DNA of 64,000 nucleotides from Furcasterigmium furcatum (taxonomy: Eukaryota > Ascomycota > Sordariomycetes > Glomerellales > Plectosphaerellaceae): NCBI GenBank assembly GCA_001599815.1, contig BCIA01000002.1:6669626-6733625 (forward strand), written 5' to 3'. Positions 52,654 to 62,761 of the stretch are shown here, piece by piece. The first letter of the stretch is position 1; each line of letters begins with the position of its first letter. Made by a program: the position numbers and the translations under genes. A model generated the notes under the pieces. That model saw only the letters and a list, made by a program, of their open reading frames with translations. It did not search any database and was not told where the DNA came from.

Positions 52654-53281
52654 CCCCAAGTACCTTTCAGCTTTCCTTAGCTTCCCTGGTTCTCGATTTA
52701 TCCAAATGTCAGCCGATGGGTCCAACTTCAGGCCTCGATGCCTGCTCGCTGCGTCCACATGGCCATGCAAGGCACCCTGATAGTTTCACGTCGCCTTCTT
52801 CTTCCGTACAAGTTTCCTGCCTCGGACAGGGGGGCTGTAAGTACGCTAGCAATGGTAAAGCCGAAAGAACCAATATTGAGAACCTCTTCGGCCACACCGG
52901 CTCGGTCGAGTCTTGTTCTCCCCTGCGCGCCCCTGTCCCGTCACACCAATCATGCCACACAATCCTTCAGGTCCTGCCGACCCTTACCCAAGCTGCGAGC
53001 TAAACGTGCTTATGCTTGTTTTTTTGCGATATTAGTCTGTCCCCGTTGGGATCGGGCGTGGGCGCACCATCTGATATCCCACGCGCGTAAACCATCAAGG
53101 TGTCTCAACAGCGGGGGTTGGTTTTTGTCAGCGAACTTGGCATGAGAGAAGAGAGGACATGGCCTCGGCTACCGCGGGAAAACTGCTTTCTTGAATCTGT
53201 AACTCTTCGGCTCCGAAATTTGAGCTCTCCCAGCTAAATGGTCACCCACGCTCCCCCTACGATAAGAATCGCCAAGATGAT
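52654..53281. other. Intergenic
   Basis: Upstream flank of the GPI protein gene. Two overlapping open frames of 95 and 135 codons lack any domain or start support. Confidence 0.45.
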
Positions 53282-53818
53282 CTATCCTCCCGCTTCCACG
53301 GCCGGCGACGGCCACCACCCCACCATCGGCATATCATCATATATGGCGTTGAAGCCGGTTTCCGGGGCCATGCTATCGAATAGGTATACGAGCCGTTTCT
53401 GCTTCCTCTCCTTCTTGTTCTTCGTCACAAGGACATCCGTGAAGCCTTCCGCGTGGTGAATATTCTCAGGCGCGAGATCTGGGATCCTGAACCCCGCAAG
53501 CCTGGCCATGTCGCGGCCGTAGACCTCAAGATGAGCTCTTCACGGCGGGCCGTGAGATAGATCACCGTCGGCTCTGATGCGGGATGTGAGGCGCCACACC
53601 CGACAGCAGGTGGCGCCGTGCTTCCAGCGGTCCCTGGTTGGAATGTCCCAGAAGCGTGCGGTCACGTAGCCCCGTTCTTTGTGTATGTTGGCCTCGGTCC
53701 AGTTGAAGCCCTCTCTCATGAGACGGGGCAGATCGTGGGTCGTGACATGTAGCACGGCGTACCAGTCTGCGCGTCGTAGCCTGACGCCCTTGGACTCGAC
53801 AAGTGGATGGTGGCGTTT
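53282..53818 (-). pseudogene. Broken ORF fragment, unknown family
   Basis: One reading frame runs from ESKGVRLRRADWYAVLHV through FNWTEANIHKERGYVTARF and DMARLAGFRIPDLAPENI to a TAG, broken only by an in-frame TGA at 53540-53542. It looks like real protein (aromatic and charged residue balance), but has no clear start, and a TGA also closes it upstream near 53819. I recognise no domain. It is either a degraded gene fragment or an exon of a gene I could not complete. Confidence 0.35.
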
Positions 53819-54397
53819 CTCCTTTCATACCACCGCACGTTGGATGACAAGTGAGGCCCTATGCGACAACATGGTGCTGGTCCTGTCTTTCAGTATCACG
53901 TCCAACTGTTGGTCACGAGCCACCTCGCTTGGTATGTGCATAACTGCTGTTTCTCTTGTGACACAACTTCCCAAGACTGATGGGACTCTTAGCATTGTTG
54001 TATTCATCCGGGGGTCTCTCCACGAGCTGACCGGTACATACATAAGGTATTCATCGAAAAGGCGTTCCTCTCAACCGTTAGATAGGTCCTAACAAGAGTC
54101 GTACCTCACGTGAGCAAGCCACAGAAGATCTCGTTTCGGAATTTTGAGGCACCCTCGTTGAGTATCATGTGGCAGTGCCACTGACGAAGGCAAAACGCCG
54201 CACTCTCTGCAATCTATTATATAAATCAAGTCTCCTGGTGCTTCCCAGCTGGATTGTCAATTCAAGGAACAACCACAATCAAGCTACCTCGACCCAGCTC
54301 ATCCCACAACTCAGCCAAGAATCCCTCCGTCTTCTCGGCTCGAACATCTCTATTCACTCAAACATCCCTCCAGATATTGCCCTTCCTTTACTCGCAA
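53819..54397. promoter_or_regulatory. Intergenic with promoter-like TATA and leader
   Basis: No gene is supported. Near 54216-54226 TTATATAAAT is followed by about 170 bp of CA-rich, G-poor sequence ending CTTTACTCGCAATG, which resembles a fungal promoter and 5' leader pointing right. Confidence 0.4.
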
Positions 54398-54663
54398 TGC
54401 GACTCACAATGCGCCCCTGGAGACTCCGGCTATCAAAGCCCACTTCTCAACAACAGGGCCAGCATGGGCAGCATCTCGGAAATTCCGCGGCCGAGCGCCC
54501 ACCACCATACCAGCTTTCAGCCGCCCCCCGGAATGATCCATTGCAATGGGAAATCGATCGCAACTTCAAGTCCCCGCCGTGGAAGGGACATTACAGCTGG
54601 TCTTCGTCCCATCTCCCGAACCTGTACGCGTCCGAGGTATCGCCCTCGGTGCAGATCTTCTGA
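54398..54663 (+). CDS. Possible truncated gene at the edge of the RIP block
   Basis: An 88-codon frame (MRLTMRPWRLRL to PSVQIF) follows the promoter-like stretch described at 53819-54397. Another frame starting at 54465 (MGSISEIPRPSAHHHTSF) is equally possible. The sequence runs into DNA that, on the other strand, codes the C-terminus of a dead Zn2Cys6 regulator. This could be the surviving 5' end of a gene cut by arrival of the RIP-mutated segment. No domain is recognised. Confidence 0.25.
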
Positions 54664-56110
54664 AACTTGCTTAGGCGCCGCACCGTGAGCTCAAGAGACG
54701 GCCAGTAGCGCGATAGCTTCTCGAGCACCTCGAAGTTAGACCGCAGACAATGCTGTGCCGTGTCGATTTCGTCGCCTTGCCCGAGCAGGGCCACGTGGAG
54801 GAGGACGGACGACGAGATGACGGTGCTATGCCCCACGCCTTCTATAGCACCTCGCAGTCACCCATCTCCGCGGCGAGGCGCAGCATATTGCTATGCTCCA
54901 CGGCATGGCGCCGACAGAGCCCGGAGAACCTTTTTGACCTGGGAGTTACGTCCCGGTTGACGTCTAGGTACTGGTAATACAGCAGGATGGAGTAGTAGTA
55001 GAACCCCTGGTGCAGGGCGATAAAGGGGCCGCCTAGCTGTTTGGCGCGAAAGGCATGGAGATTCTCGACGGTATAGCGAACGTGCTCTGGGAGGCCCCTC
55101 TCCTACAAGTCGAGGGCGTGGCCGAGAGCGTCGACCTGCTCGTCGAGGAGCCTCTTGTCGAAGCCTTCCTAGACGGATCTCCGGATTAGGTCCTGGATCT
55201 GGCCGAATAGGTCGACCAGGGTGATCATATACGCCCACAGCCCGAGCGATCTAGTGCCGTTCGACGTAGCCACCGGCGCTACAAGCCCGTGGAAAGACGC
55301 CTCGTCTATAGGCAAGTCGGTAATCCTCGTAACGCCAGCTATTTTCCGCCCGATCTCGTTGCCCGTAGAGCACTAGTAGTCAGCCATAAAGAGGGAGTAC
55401 TATATACGCCGCTTAACTTCTTATAGCTCCGGGCCGTCCGTGGCTTATCGGACGCCGAGCTGTAGGGTCTCTACTATGTGAATGCCGATGCTTAGGTATA
55501 GAGCTTTAGACGAAGGGCGTATTAAGGCCGCGGATAGGCCCGCGAGGAGAATATATATCTAGACGTTTTCGAGGCAGATATACTCTAGGTCTAGGTGGAG
55601 ATGCCTCTTAGTATCCTCGAAGAAAGACGTGCCGAGGCATAAGACCTCGGGGTCGGGATAGAATCTCGCCCCGTAGCTAAGCAGGGCAGAGCGTAGGCCC
55701 GTAGGGAGATCGTTCGCGCGGATCGAAGCGCGTAGGGTCGGCAGGTGAAAAATACTATGCGGCCTGTCCGAGATGCAGCGGATGTACTCGTTTACGAGCA
55801 GCGCCGCTAGATCCTCCGAGATAGAGACCTGCCCTACGCCGCCTATGCTTAGGCTATAGTGCTCAGCGGGATCTAAGGTCGTCGTCTCCGGAACGTATGC
55901 CGGCGGCTACGGCTAGGAGACCGTTCGGAGCGAGCAAGGTGCCTAGTTCCGTCGGCACTATGCGCAGCCCTCGCCGGGCTTATCCTGCTAGCACTTCCGC
56001 TTATAACGCCTATATCGCTTACAGGCCGACGCCGGCTTTATTAGGCGCGCTCTTTAGCGATTACGTTATAGTCCGGGGGGTAAGCTCGCATTAATTCGTA
56101 CCGACTCGTT
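54664..56110 (-). pseudogene. RIP-mutated Zn2Cys6 transcription factor
   Basis: Minus-strand translation gives a fungal regulator body in pieces. Read downstream these are: DLAALLVNEYIRCISDRPHS, ATDGPEL followed by stop-interrupted KRRI**SLFMADY, IGRKIAGVTRITDLP, LGLWAYMITLVDLFGQIQDL, ENLHAFRAKQLGGPFIALHQ, and HCLRSNFEVLEKLSRYWPSL near the end. This is the fungal-specific transcription factor domain. TAG codons stand where Gln or Trp is expected, as RIP produces. The 3' third (54664-55100) is nearly undamaged, while the 5' part is heavily mutated and the zinc cluster is not readable. It probably once controlled the sugar genes to its right. Confidence 0.8.
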
Positions 56111-56729
56111 AGGATGGTTCTCGGCATCGGCTGCTTTAGAGTCCGAGACGCCCTGCCCTAGGATATCCTATCTATAGTTAGTCGGTCGGTCGTCGGTTAT
56201 TTGTGGGATTTAATGCCGAGTTAATGAATGCGTCTGGTTGATCGATGCCTTGCCGATATCTGCCTCTGCTGGTGCCATAAGGGGAGACAATAGACGTCAG
56301 TGAGTGGGGTTAAATACTCGACAACCCGCACTCCCTCGGCTGAAATGTCGGCGTTGATCTGCCGTGATTAGGGCGACGATTCCCTATCTATAAGCGCGAC
56401 GCTATATGTTATAGAAGCGAGGGTACTTTAGTGTTGCTAGTACGGACGCGGGGGCTATCCTATCGTCTAGATCTATGTGTTCTTATCCGGCCGGGGCCGT
56501 GTTGGACGGATATGGCTATGGGGGGAGTCTCTTTTCCTTTTATAAGAAGTCTTCGTGGGAGGAGCCTATCTATCCGCCACATATAGTTACCTCCTAATGT
56601 CTTCTTGTTCGCTGCATCGACTAACTATCTTTTAGCTTGGCTATCCTATCTGTTTGCGCGTTTCCCCGAATCCCTGTGAAGAGTGCCTAATACTCTATCG
56701 AATAAACGCTTATTAAAATAACAGAGTAA
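56111..56729. other. Lightly mutated intergenic, former divergent promoter
   Basis: This lies between the dead regulator (-) and dead galactosidase (+). Unlike the genes on both sides, parts of it keep ordinary CpA and TpG steps, for example around 56220-56350 (GAATGCGTCTGG, GACGTCAGTGAG). No ORF. Confidence 0.55.
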
Positions 56730-58492
56730 GAGAAACCGCTATTATTCCTATGGAGAGCCAGTAAGGGCTGGGAGCTGGTCGTTAATAATAAGCCCTCCTA
56801 ATACTAGGAGTCGAGCTATATAACTTGTCTATAAGCTCTGCACGGCATATAGCGACTATATAGCCGAAACTTAAGGCGATAAACGTTAATACCGTACTTA
56901 GTAATATAATATAGGAAGATATAGAGCCGGAGGAAGGTAACTTTAACTTTACGGAGCTTAATAAGGTGCTAGAGGGGGTAAGGGTGTTTAGCTTTAGGAT
57001 AATACTACTTTAGTTTAGGTTATTTAAGAACGGTATACTATAACTTTTACTTTACGCTTCTTAGAGTATACCTCGCGCTAACCCGTTATCTTTCTATGCT
57101 ATAGGATAATTAAGCTACGTGCCGGGCTGGGTGAAGACTAACCTAAGGCGGTTCCCTAGGATATATATACGGACCGCTAGCGGATCCGCTACGCCGTGCG
57201 GTACTATCTCTATCTTCTACGAAGCCTATATAGAGGCTAATACTATAGCTTTTGCTAGGCTTATATAGCACCTACGCTAGACGGATAGTAGCAGAACGGT
57301 CGTTATAACCTAGGTTTAGAACGAGGTAGGCCTCCTCGGAGACTCCCGCGACCAGAGCTAGCGCGCCGATAACCTTTTCGAGTCTCTAGTGCCCGCTATA
57401 CTAATTAACTATCTAGCGGGCGAGCGGGACGTATTAAATAAGGACTTAAAGGCTAACCTAGGGCCCTTCTACGAAAGATTATCCTCGCCCTAGGCCGCTA
57501 CGCCTAAGTCCTAGGAGAGCTGGTTTGGCCGCGGCGTGCACACCGATAAGCTCTTTATAGCCTACCACTACTGCCTCTACGTCGAGAAGATCGCGGTAGC
57601 GGGTAAGTAGGCGTACGGCATCCCCCTCTTTACTAACGCCTAGCTCCCTAAGCCCGCGACCAACGGAGGGCTCGGCAACCTAATCGCGGCCGGGGGGTAT
57701 CTACTAGGCGTATATCCCTTAGGCGGCCCCGTCCCCGCCGTCGTTAACGTCTAGTTCCGTTTCGCACCGAGCCTTACCTTTATCGCCCCGGACATCTATA
57801 CGGCCGACTACACCAAGACCTGCCGGGCGTACCGACGCGGGGGGCGCCCCCTATTTATCCCGGAGTAGCGGCGAGACGCCTATAGTGCTAGGAGGCTATA
57901 GGAGGCTATCGGCAGCTATAGAGCCCTAGGCGCGTGTCCCTTTGGCGTTGATAGTATAGAGCCCGGGGAGTTTGCTTATACCGGTCTATACGCGCTCCTC
58001 GGCTCCGTACGGGGCTTAATCCTACGGTCTAGATAGGAGTCGAGGCGTACGTTTAGCTTCTACTTTAACGACCTTAAGGGGGAAGGGCCTGATACCACCC
58101 CGCCGCTAGTAGCTAGCTTCGACGGCTTTAACCTCCTAGTATCGAGGGCATTTATACTTGGGAAGCCGGGGCCCGGCTGCGGTATAATTATCGAGCTTAA
58201 GCGTTTAAGGTATATTATAATCGGAGATGGGTTTAAGTTAGAGTTTAGGTTAACGTGGTCGACTTCGGCGCTAACGGGGATTCTCCGCGTAGAGGAGAAG
58301 AGCGTCGACGGGGATACGCTTTATACAGAGAGGATCCTAAACGGCGACGAGATAAGGAGCGGGTAGTAGGTTAATATACCCAGCGAGAAGCCTACGTATA
58401 GGGATAGATTTATCCCGCTGCTTACGCCTACTAGGACTAAGATCGTAGAGGTTTAGGTATACACTCTAGATAAGGAGGACATAGTTAACTAA
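56730..58492 (+). pseudogene. RIP-mutated GH35-type beta-galactosidase with DUF5597 tail
   Basis: Plus-strand translation, interrupted by many TAG/TAA codons, reads LVVNNKPS, PKLKAINVNTVLSN, EDIEPEEGNFNFTEL, VPGWVKTNLRRFP, SATPCGTISIFYEAYIEA, NEVGLLGDSRD, ESWFGRGVHTDKLF, FAPSLTFIAPDIYTADYTKT, GVDSIEPGEFAYTGLYALLG and GDGFKLEFRLTWS, ending VYTLDKEDIVN with a TAA. These are the catalytic barrel and C-terminal DUF5597 domain of the GH35-like beta-galactosidase group. A frame jump near 56790 and another near 57040-57115 (probably an old intron) occur. The live enzyme would remove galactose from plant or fungal glycans. The 5' end is approximate. Confidence 0.82.
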
Positions 58493-58850
58493 CACACTGA
58501 ATACCGACTACTATATTCTATATTCTAAACTTAATATATATCACTATAAGGGCGAGACTAGTGATTTTCGTACCTAACATAGCGGGCCGGTAATAGGCTT
58601 ATAGCCGGTAGAGATATACACCGCGTCTCTCGACCGTAAGTCTAACTAGATATATAATATAGCGCGGTCGCGGCTAATGCTGGCTGTCTGCTAGCGCGTA
58701 TATGGCTTAATCGAAATCTATGATATCCCGTAAATCCCGCACCCTCTCGCGGCCCTAGTGATCGCCCCGGGAGGCTGGGATGCGGGTTATCAATACTATC
58801 TCGACGCCTTGATATTAGATCACGGTAATGCCCCTTGACCCATAAATATA
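58493..58850. other. RIP-mutated intergenic
   Basis: TpA-rich DNA after the galactosidase stop. No gene is readable. Confidence 0.5.
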
Positions 58851-59400
58851 CGGTATTCTATTGTATCCCGTAAAAGACCCGGGCCTCGCCCCGTGTTGGT
58901 CTCCCCCGCATTGAGGTGTGGATCTCGCTAGAATGAATGACCCCGGCCCATGGGGTGAAGAAAGAGACCCCCTTTAAGGGTTTACCTAGTTGGCCTCCCA
59001 TGTTGGGGGTTAGACACTGATAAGAAAAGGGGGTGGGGAGTATTGTTACGCCCCTGGCTGGTGCGCCTGCCCTCGACGCCTCGAAAGGGTGCCTGCTGGC
59101 TCTGGGCTTCCGTGAGTGATGCCCGTCTCTCGTGGCTGTCGAGGCTGCTGGGCAGTGGGTGTTTGTCTAAGATGTCCGTCGATACTATTATGGAGATACT
59201 CGGGGTGATCGCGTGGCCAGAAAAGGAGTTGTTCTGATTTATATATTGTAACTATCTATCATTGAAACGTGACTACGTCCGCCCCAGCTAAACACATGGA
59301 GCCTGTCCAGCTTCCCCGCCTAAGTCCTCTGTCCTCCCAGTGTTTAGGACTTTGGGTTTAGGGGCTGTACCGGCTAAGACGCCCTCTTAAAATCCGCGCG
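58851..59400. other. Unmutated island inside the RIP block
   Basis: About 550 bp with normal CpA and TpG content (TGTTGGTCTCCCCCGCATTG, GCTGGTGCGCCTGCC). It is sharply unlike both sides. A 64-codon frame at 59043 has no support. The island lies between the 3' ends of the dead galactosidase and rhamnosidase genes. Confidence 0.6.
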
Positions 59401-59407
59401 GAACGAC

Positions 59408-62095
59408 TAGTTGCCCGGACCGGCCGTGTCCTGTGTGTGACCGCCGCCCTCTGGTAAGACGACCTGCGCCGTGGTGCCGTACGGCACGACCACGTCGAGG
59501 AAAATGGTCTCTATACCCTCGTCCGCCGCCGGGACCGTCCTCTAGGAGCAGGACAGCCTGCCCTGAGGCGTGATATGATGGGTGGAGGCATGCGAGAGGT
59601 CCGCCCCGACCGCGGGTATAATATAGATAGTCTTCCAGCCAGCATCGACGCGCTGCAGCCCGGCGATACGCTCGTAAAGGAACTTAGTAATAGCCCCGAA
59701 GGCGTAGTGATTAAACGAGGTTATCTCGCCGGGGTTAATTAAGCCGTCGGGGAGTATACTATTCTACCTCTCCTAGACCGTAGTCGCGCCCACGGTTACC
59801 GGGTATAGCTAGGACGGGCACTCGCGGCACAGCAGGACAGAGTAGGCGACCGGGAGGTGCTAGGTGCGCGCGAGCGCCTCGCACACGAAGGGCGTACCGG
59901 CGAACCCGGTGGCGATTATAAACTAGTTCTTACGTACCAGCTCTGCTAGCCGCTCTCCGGCGTAGCGCTCTTACTCCTAATTAAGCAGGTCGAAATAGAT
60001 AGCGAGCGCGTAGGATATCTACGTGTCGGATACGATCCGGCCGCCGGCGGTGATATACTCCTTATATAGGTCGTCGCGAGCTAGTCGGGCCTCCTCGCAG
60101 AAGAAGTCCCGCTCGGCTATACGGCCAAGTATAGCAGCGACACAAGCTATAATATCTAGGCTGCGGACTAAGAATATATTTACTACCATCTTAGAGTCGG
60201 TCGTAGACTTCTAGGGCTTATCGGGCGGCGCGGAAGGGTCTAACTAGTCCTAATAGCTTAAGGTTAGCAGCAGTAATATCTAGGAGAGGGTACCCCTAAG
60301 TCGCACTTACGCCGAGCTAGTATACCGCCGGGTCCTAGAGATATATCCTCCCCGTCTTCGCCCTTAGCACCACCCCCAGCTAAGTTACTATACTCTTAAA
60401 GCTATCAGCTAGGATTTAGATGTCTACTATCTCCTTATATAGCGCCTAGGGGGCCAGGACGACAACGTCGTACCAGATAGCATAGGGAACCCAGCGTAGC
60501 TACTTCGGGTCTAGTAGTATAGAGTTAGGGCTAACTATAGACGGGACGCCGCCGAGAACCGTTTAGTCGTACTAGGCGTCGACCAGCCAGTTCTTAAGGA
60601 TACCGATGCAGTCGTATAAGAGCGTCGCCGTTAGCGTAAAGACCGATAGGTCCCCGGACCACCCAAGCCTCTCGTTTCTCTACGGGCAGTCCGTCGGTAC
60701 GGATAGGAAGTTTCCCCTTATCCCCTAGCAGATATTCTTATATAGCTTATTTAGCATCTCGTCCGAGCAAGAGAAGGCGCTAGCCGGCCTTATATCTATA
60801 TAGCAGACGACCGCCTCTATAGAGCCGAGATCGACGGGCTATCCCTCGACCTAATAGTAGCGGAACCCGTAAAAGGTAAACCTAGGCTCTAAAGTCTCGC
60901 CTTAATCAAGACCCTTAAGCGTATACTCGTCGACGGCTTTATAAACGCGTAGCGGCCTTATCCCGAGCTCTCCCTTCTCGAGGACCTTAGCGTGCAATAA
61001 GGTAATTTTATCGCCGTAAGACCCCTTAATATTTAATAAGCGGACGTAGCCGACCAGGTTCTACCCGAAATCGATAATAGTCTTCCCCGACGGGGTCGTT
61101 ATAGTTCTAGTAGGCCTTACCTCCTAGATTCTATAAACTAGCTCGGAAAAGCCGGCGGTAAGTTTAGTCGATATCGCTAGAGGCTCGAGGACGGCGACGT
61201 CTGCCTAGCCGTCACCCGTTACGGAGGAACTATCTATCGCCGTAGACTATAGCAGATCTTCTAGGGTCGCATCGTACTTTTCGCTATTATAGATCTCGGT
61301 AAGCTAAATTAGTCCGACTTTAGCCTTCTAGGAGCCGTTAGAGACGATAATAGACTTTAAGCCGGTAATAAGGGTGATCTCGAGCTGCGTAAGCAGAGAG
61401 AGTCGCGAGCCCTAGATATTACGTAGGCCTCCTTTAAAGCCTAAGCGCCCGGAGAACTAGCCCTCGGTAACCCTAACGCCTAAGCAGTTACTGCCCCGGG
61501 AGACGGCGGCCGTAACGTCGAAGGTCTAGTACTAGAGCCTACCGTCGTAGGTTGTCTATCCCGGGGCTAGAAAGTAATCGCCTACTCGCTGGCCGTTAAT
61601 CTCTGCCTTGTATACGCCCTAGGCCGTAATATAGAGATAGGCCTACGCTATAGGTCCGCTAACGACGAATAGCTTTTAGAAGAGTTACTTAGGCCCGGGT
61701 CTATTTAGGTCCTGCGTCTATGGAACTGCGATGCGCTCGCAGGTCTAGTCGTCGCGGTCGAGGAGCCCGACTTTAAGCAGGGCGGCGTCGCTCTAGGGGC
61801 TTTAGATTCCGTTAGAACCCCAGATTCGGACGCGTGCTGCTACGCTCTGCCGTGATACTAATAGATTCTCGAAGGGCTATAGGACCAGTCGGGACGACGG
61901 GGAAAGGCAAGTGGCGGTCTGCACCGTGGCTTCGCTAGTGGGTGCTCGTTCGGTCAGCTCGACTTCGTAGCCAGTCTGCAAAAAGTCGCCGGAGGAGGTC
62001 TTGATCTGCTAAGACAGCCGTGGGCACGCATATTAAACGCCACGAACCAGAGGCTCCCGGTGGTGTTCGAACCATAGAGTACTAACGGACGCCAT
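59408..62095 (-). pseudogene. RIP-mutated GH78 alpha-L-rhamnosidase
   Basis: Minus-strand translation from an ATG at 62093-62095 gives, between many TAG/TAA stops, KTSSGDFLQTGYEVEL, ARVRIWGSNGI, VYKAEINGQRVGDYFLAPG, TIIDFG, GDKITLLHAKVLEKGELG, FYGFRYY, FLSVPTDCP and RNERLGWSGDLSVFTLTATL (around 60620-60700). Downstream come LLYDCIGILKNWLVD and VPSIVSPNSILLDPK. This order (N-terminal beta domains, then the PTDCPxRxERLGWxGD catalytic region) is characteristic of bacterial/fungal GH78 enzymes, which release terminal L-rhamnose. The length fits a full gene of about 890 codons. The first 200 bp are less damaged than the rest. The 3' end is set by the last readable residues. Confidence 0.85.
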
Positions 62096-62761
62096 TGTTG
62101 GTCATAACGGGCTGGATAGTGGGTGACTATAGGGAAATGCCTGTGTGTTGGGTGTGTCTTCGAACAGCCAAAGGCAAGTCACCCCTTAGCGCCCAGATCT
62201 TTTATCACGTGGATAGCTTCGTTGCTAGTTGTCCCGACTCCCGAGCCTCTGATAGCCCCCTTAGAGACATTTGTTAGCTCGCCAGCCGCTAAGTACCCGA
62301 ACGAAAGCGAGCCTGAGTATAAGCACTAGCCCCTACGCTATGCGAACCCCTGGTTGAACCCCCCTCTCTCGCCATGGCCCTCGTTGGCACTAAAAGATGA
62401 TTAGCCTATTCCGGAGTCCTGGAGACTAGCCTAGTGCTTGACTTCCTAGAGTTAGACTATTACTCGTCTCCGCTCCCCGCAAGCTTCCCCCGCTCTCTAT
62501 GGCATGGATCTATGGGCAAGTGTGTCCCGAGGCCGGGGGAGCTCTGGGCGACTATTGGGACGGTATTACACGGCGGCCGGTCGAGATGACTCGCTCGAGA
62601 AGATCTAGCCTCTAAGTGCGGTGTCGTTTAGCCTAGTAAACGTATATTTAAAGGTTAAGTAATAACCGCTCTCTATCGTTAGTCCCTAGGTACGCACACT
62701 TAAACATCTAATATCTAGCTCGCCGTATTAAAGGCTAATCATAAGTCTCCTAGTTCTTAAA
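62096..62761. other. Mostly unmutated intergenic, former divergent promoter
   Basis: Between the dead rhamnosidase (-) and dead transporter (+). Up to about 62580 it keeps many CpA/TpG steps (GTGTGTTGGGTGTG, CAAAGGCAAGTCACC), then becomes TpA-rich. No gene. Confidence 0.55.

Noticed and set aside
53238..53459. Plus-strand 73-codon frame as a gene
   Set aside because: It overlaps the minus-strand broken ORF, which has the more protein-like composition; no start or domain support.
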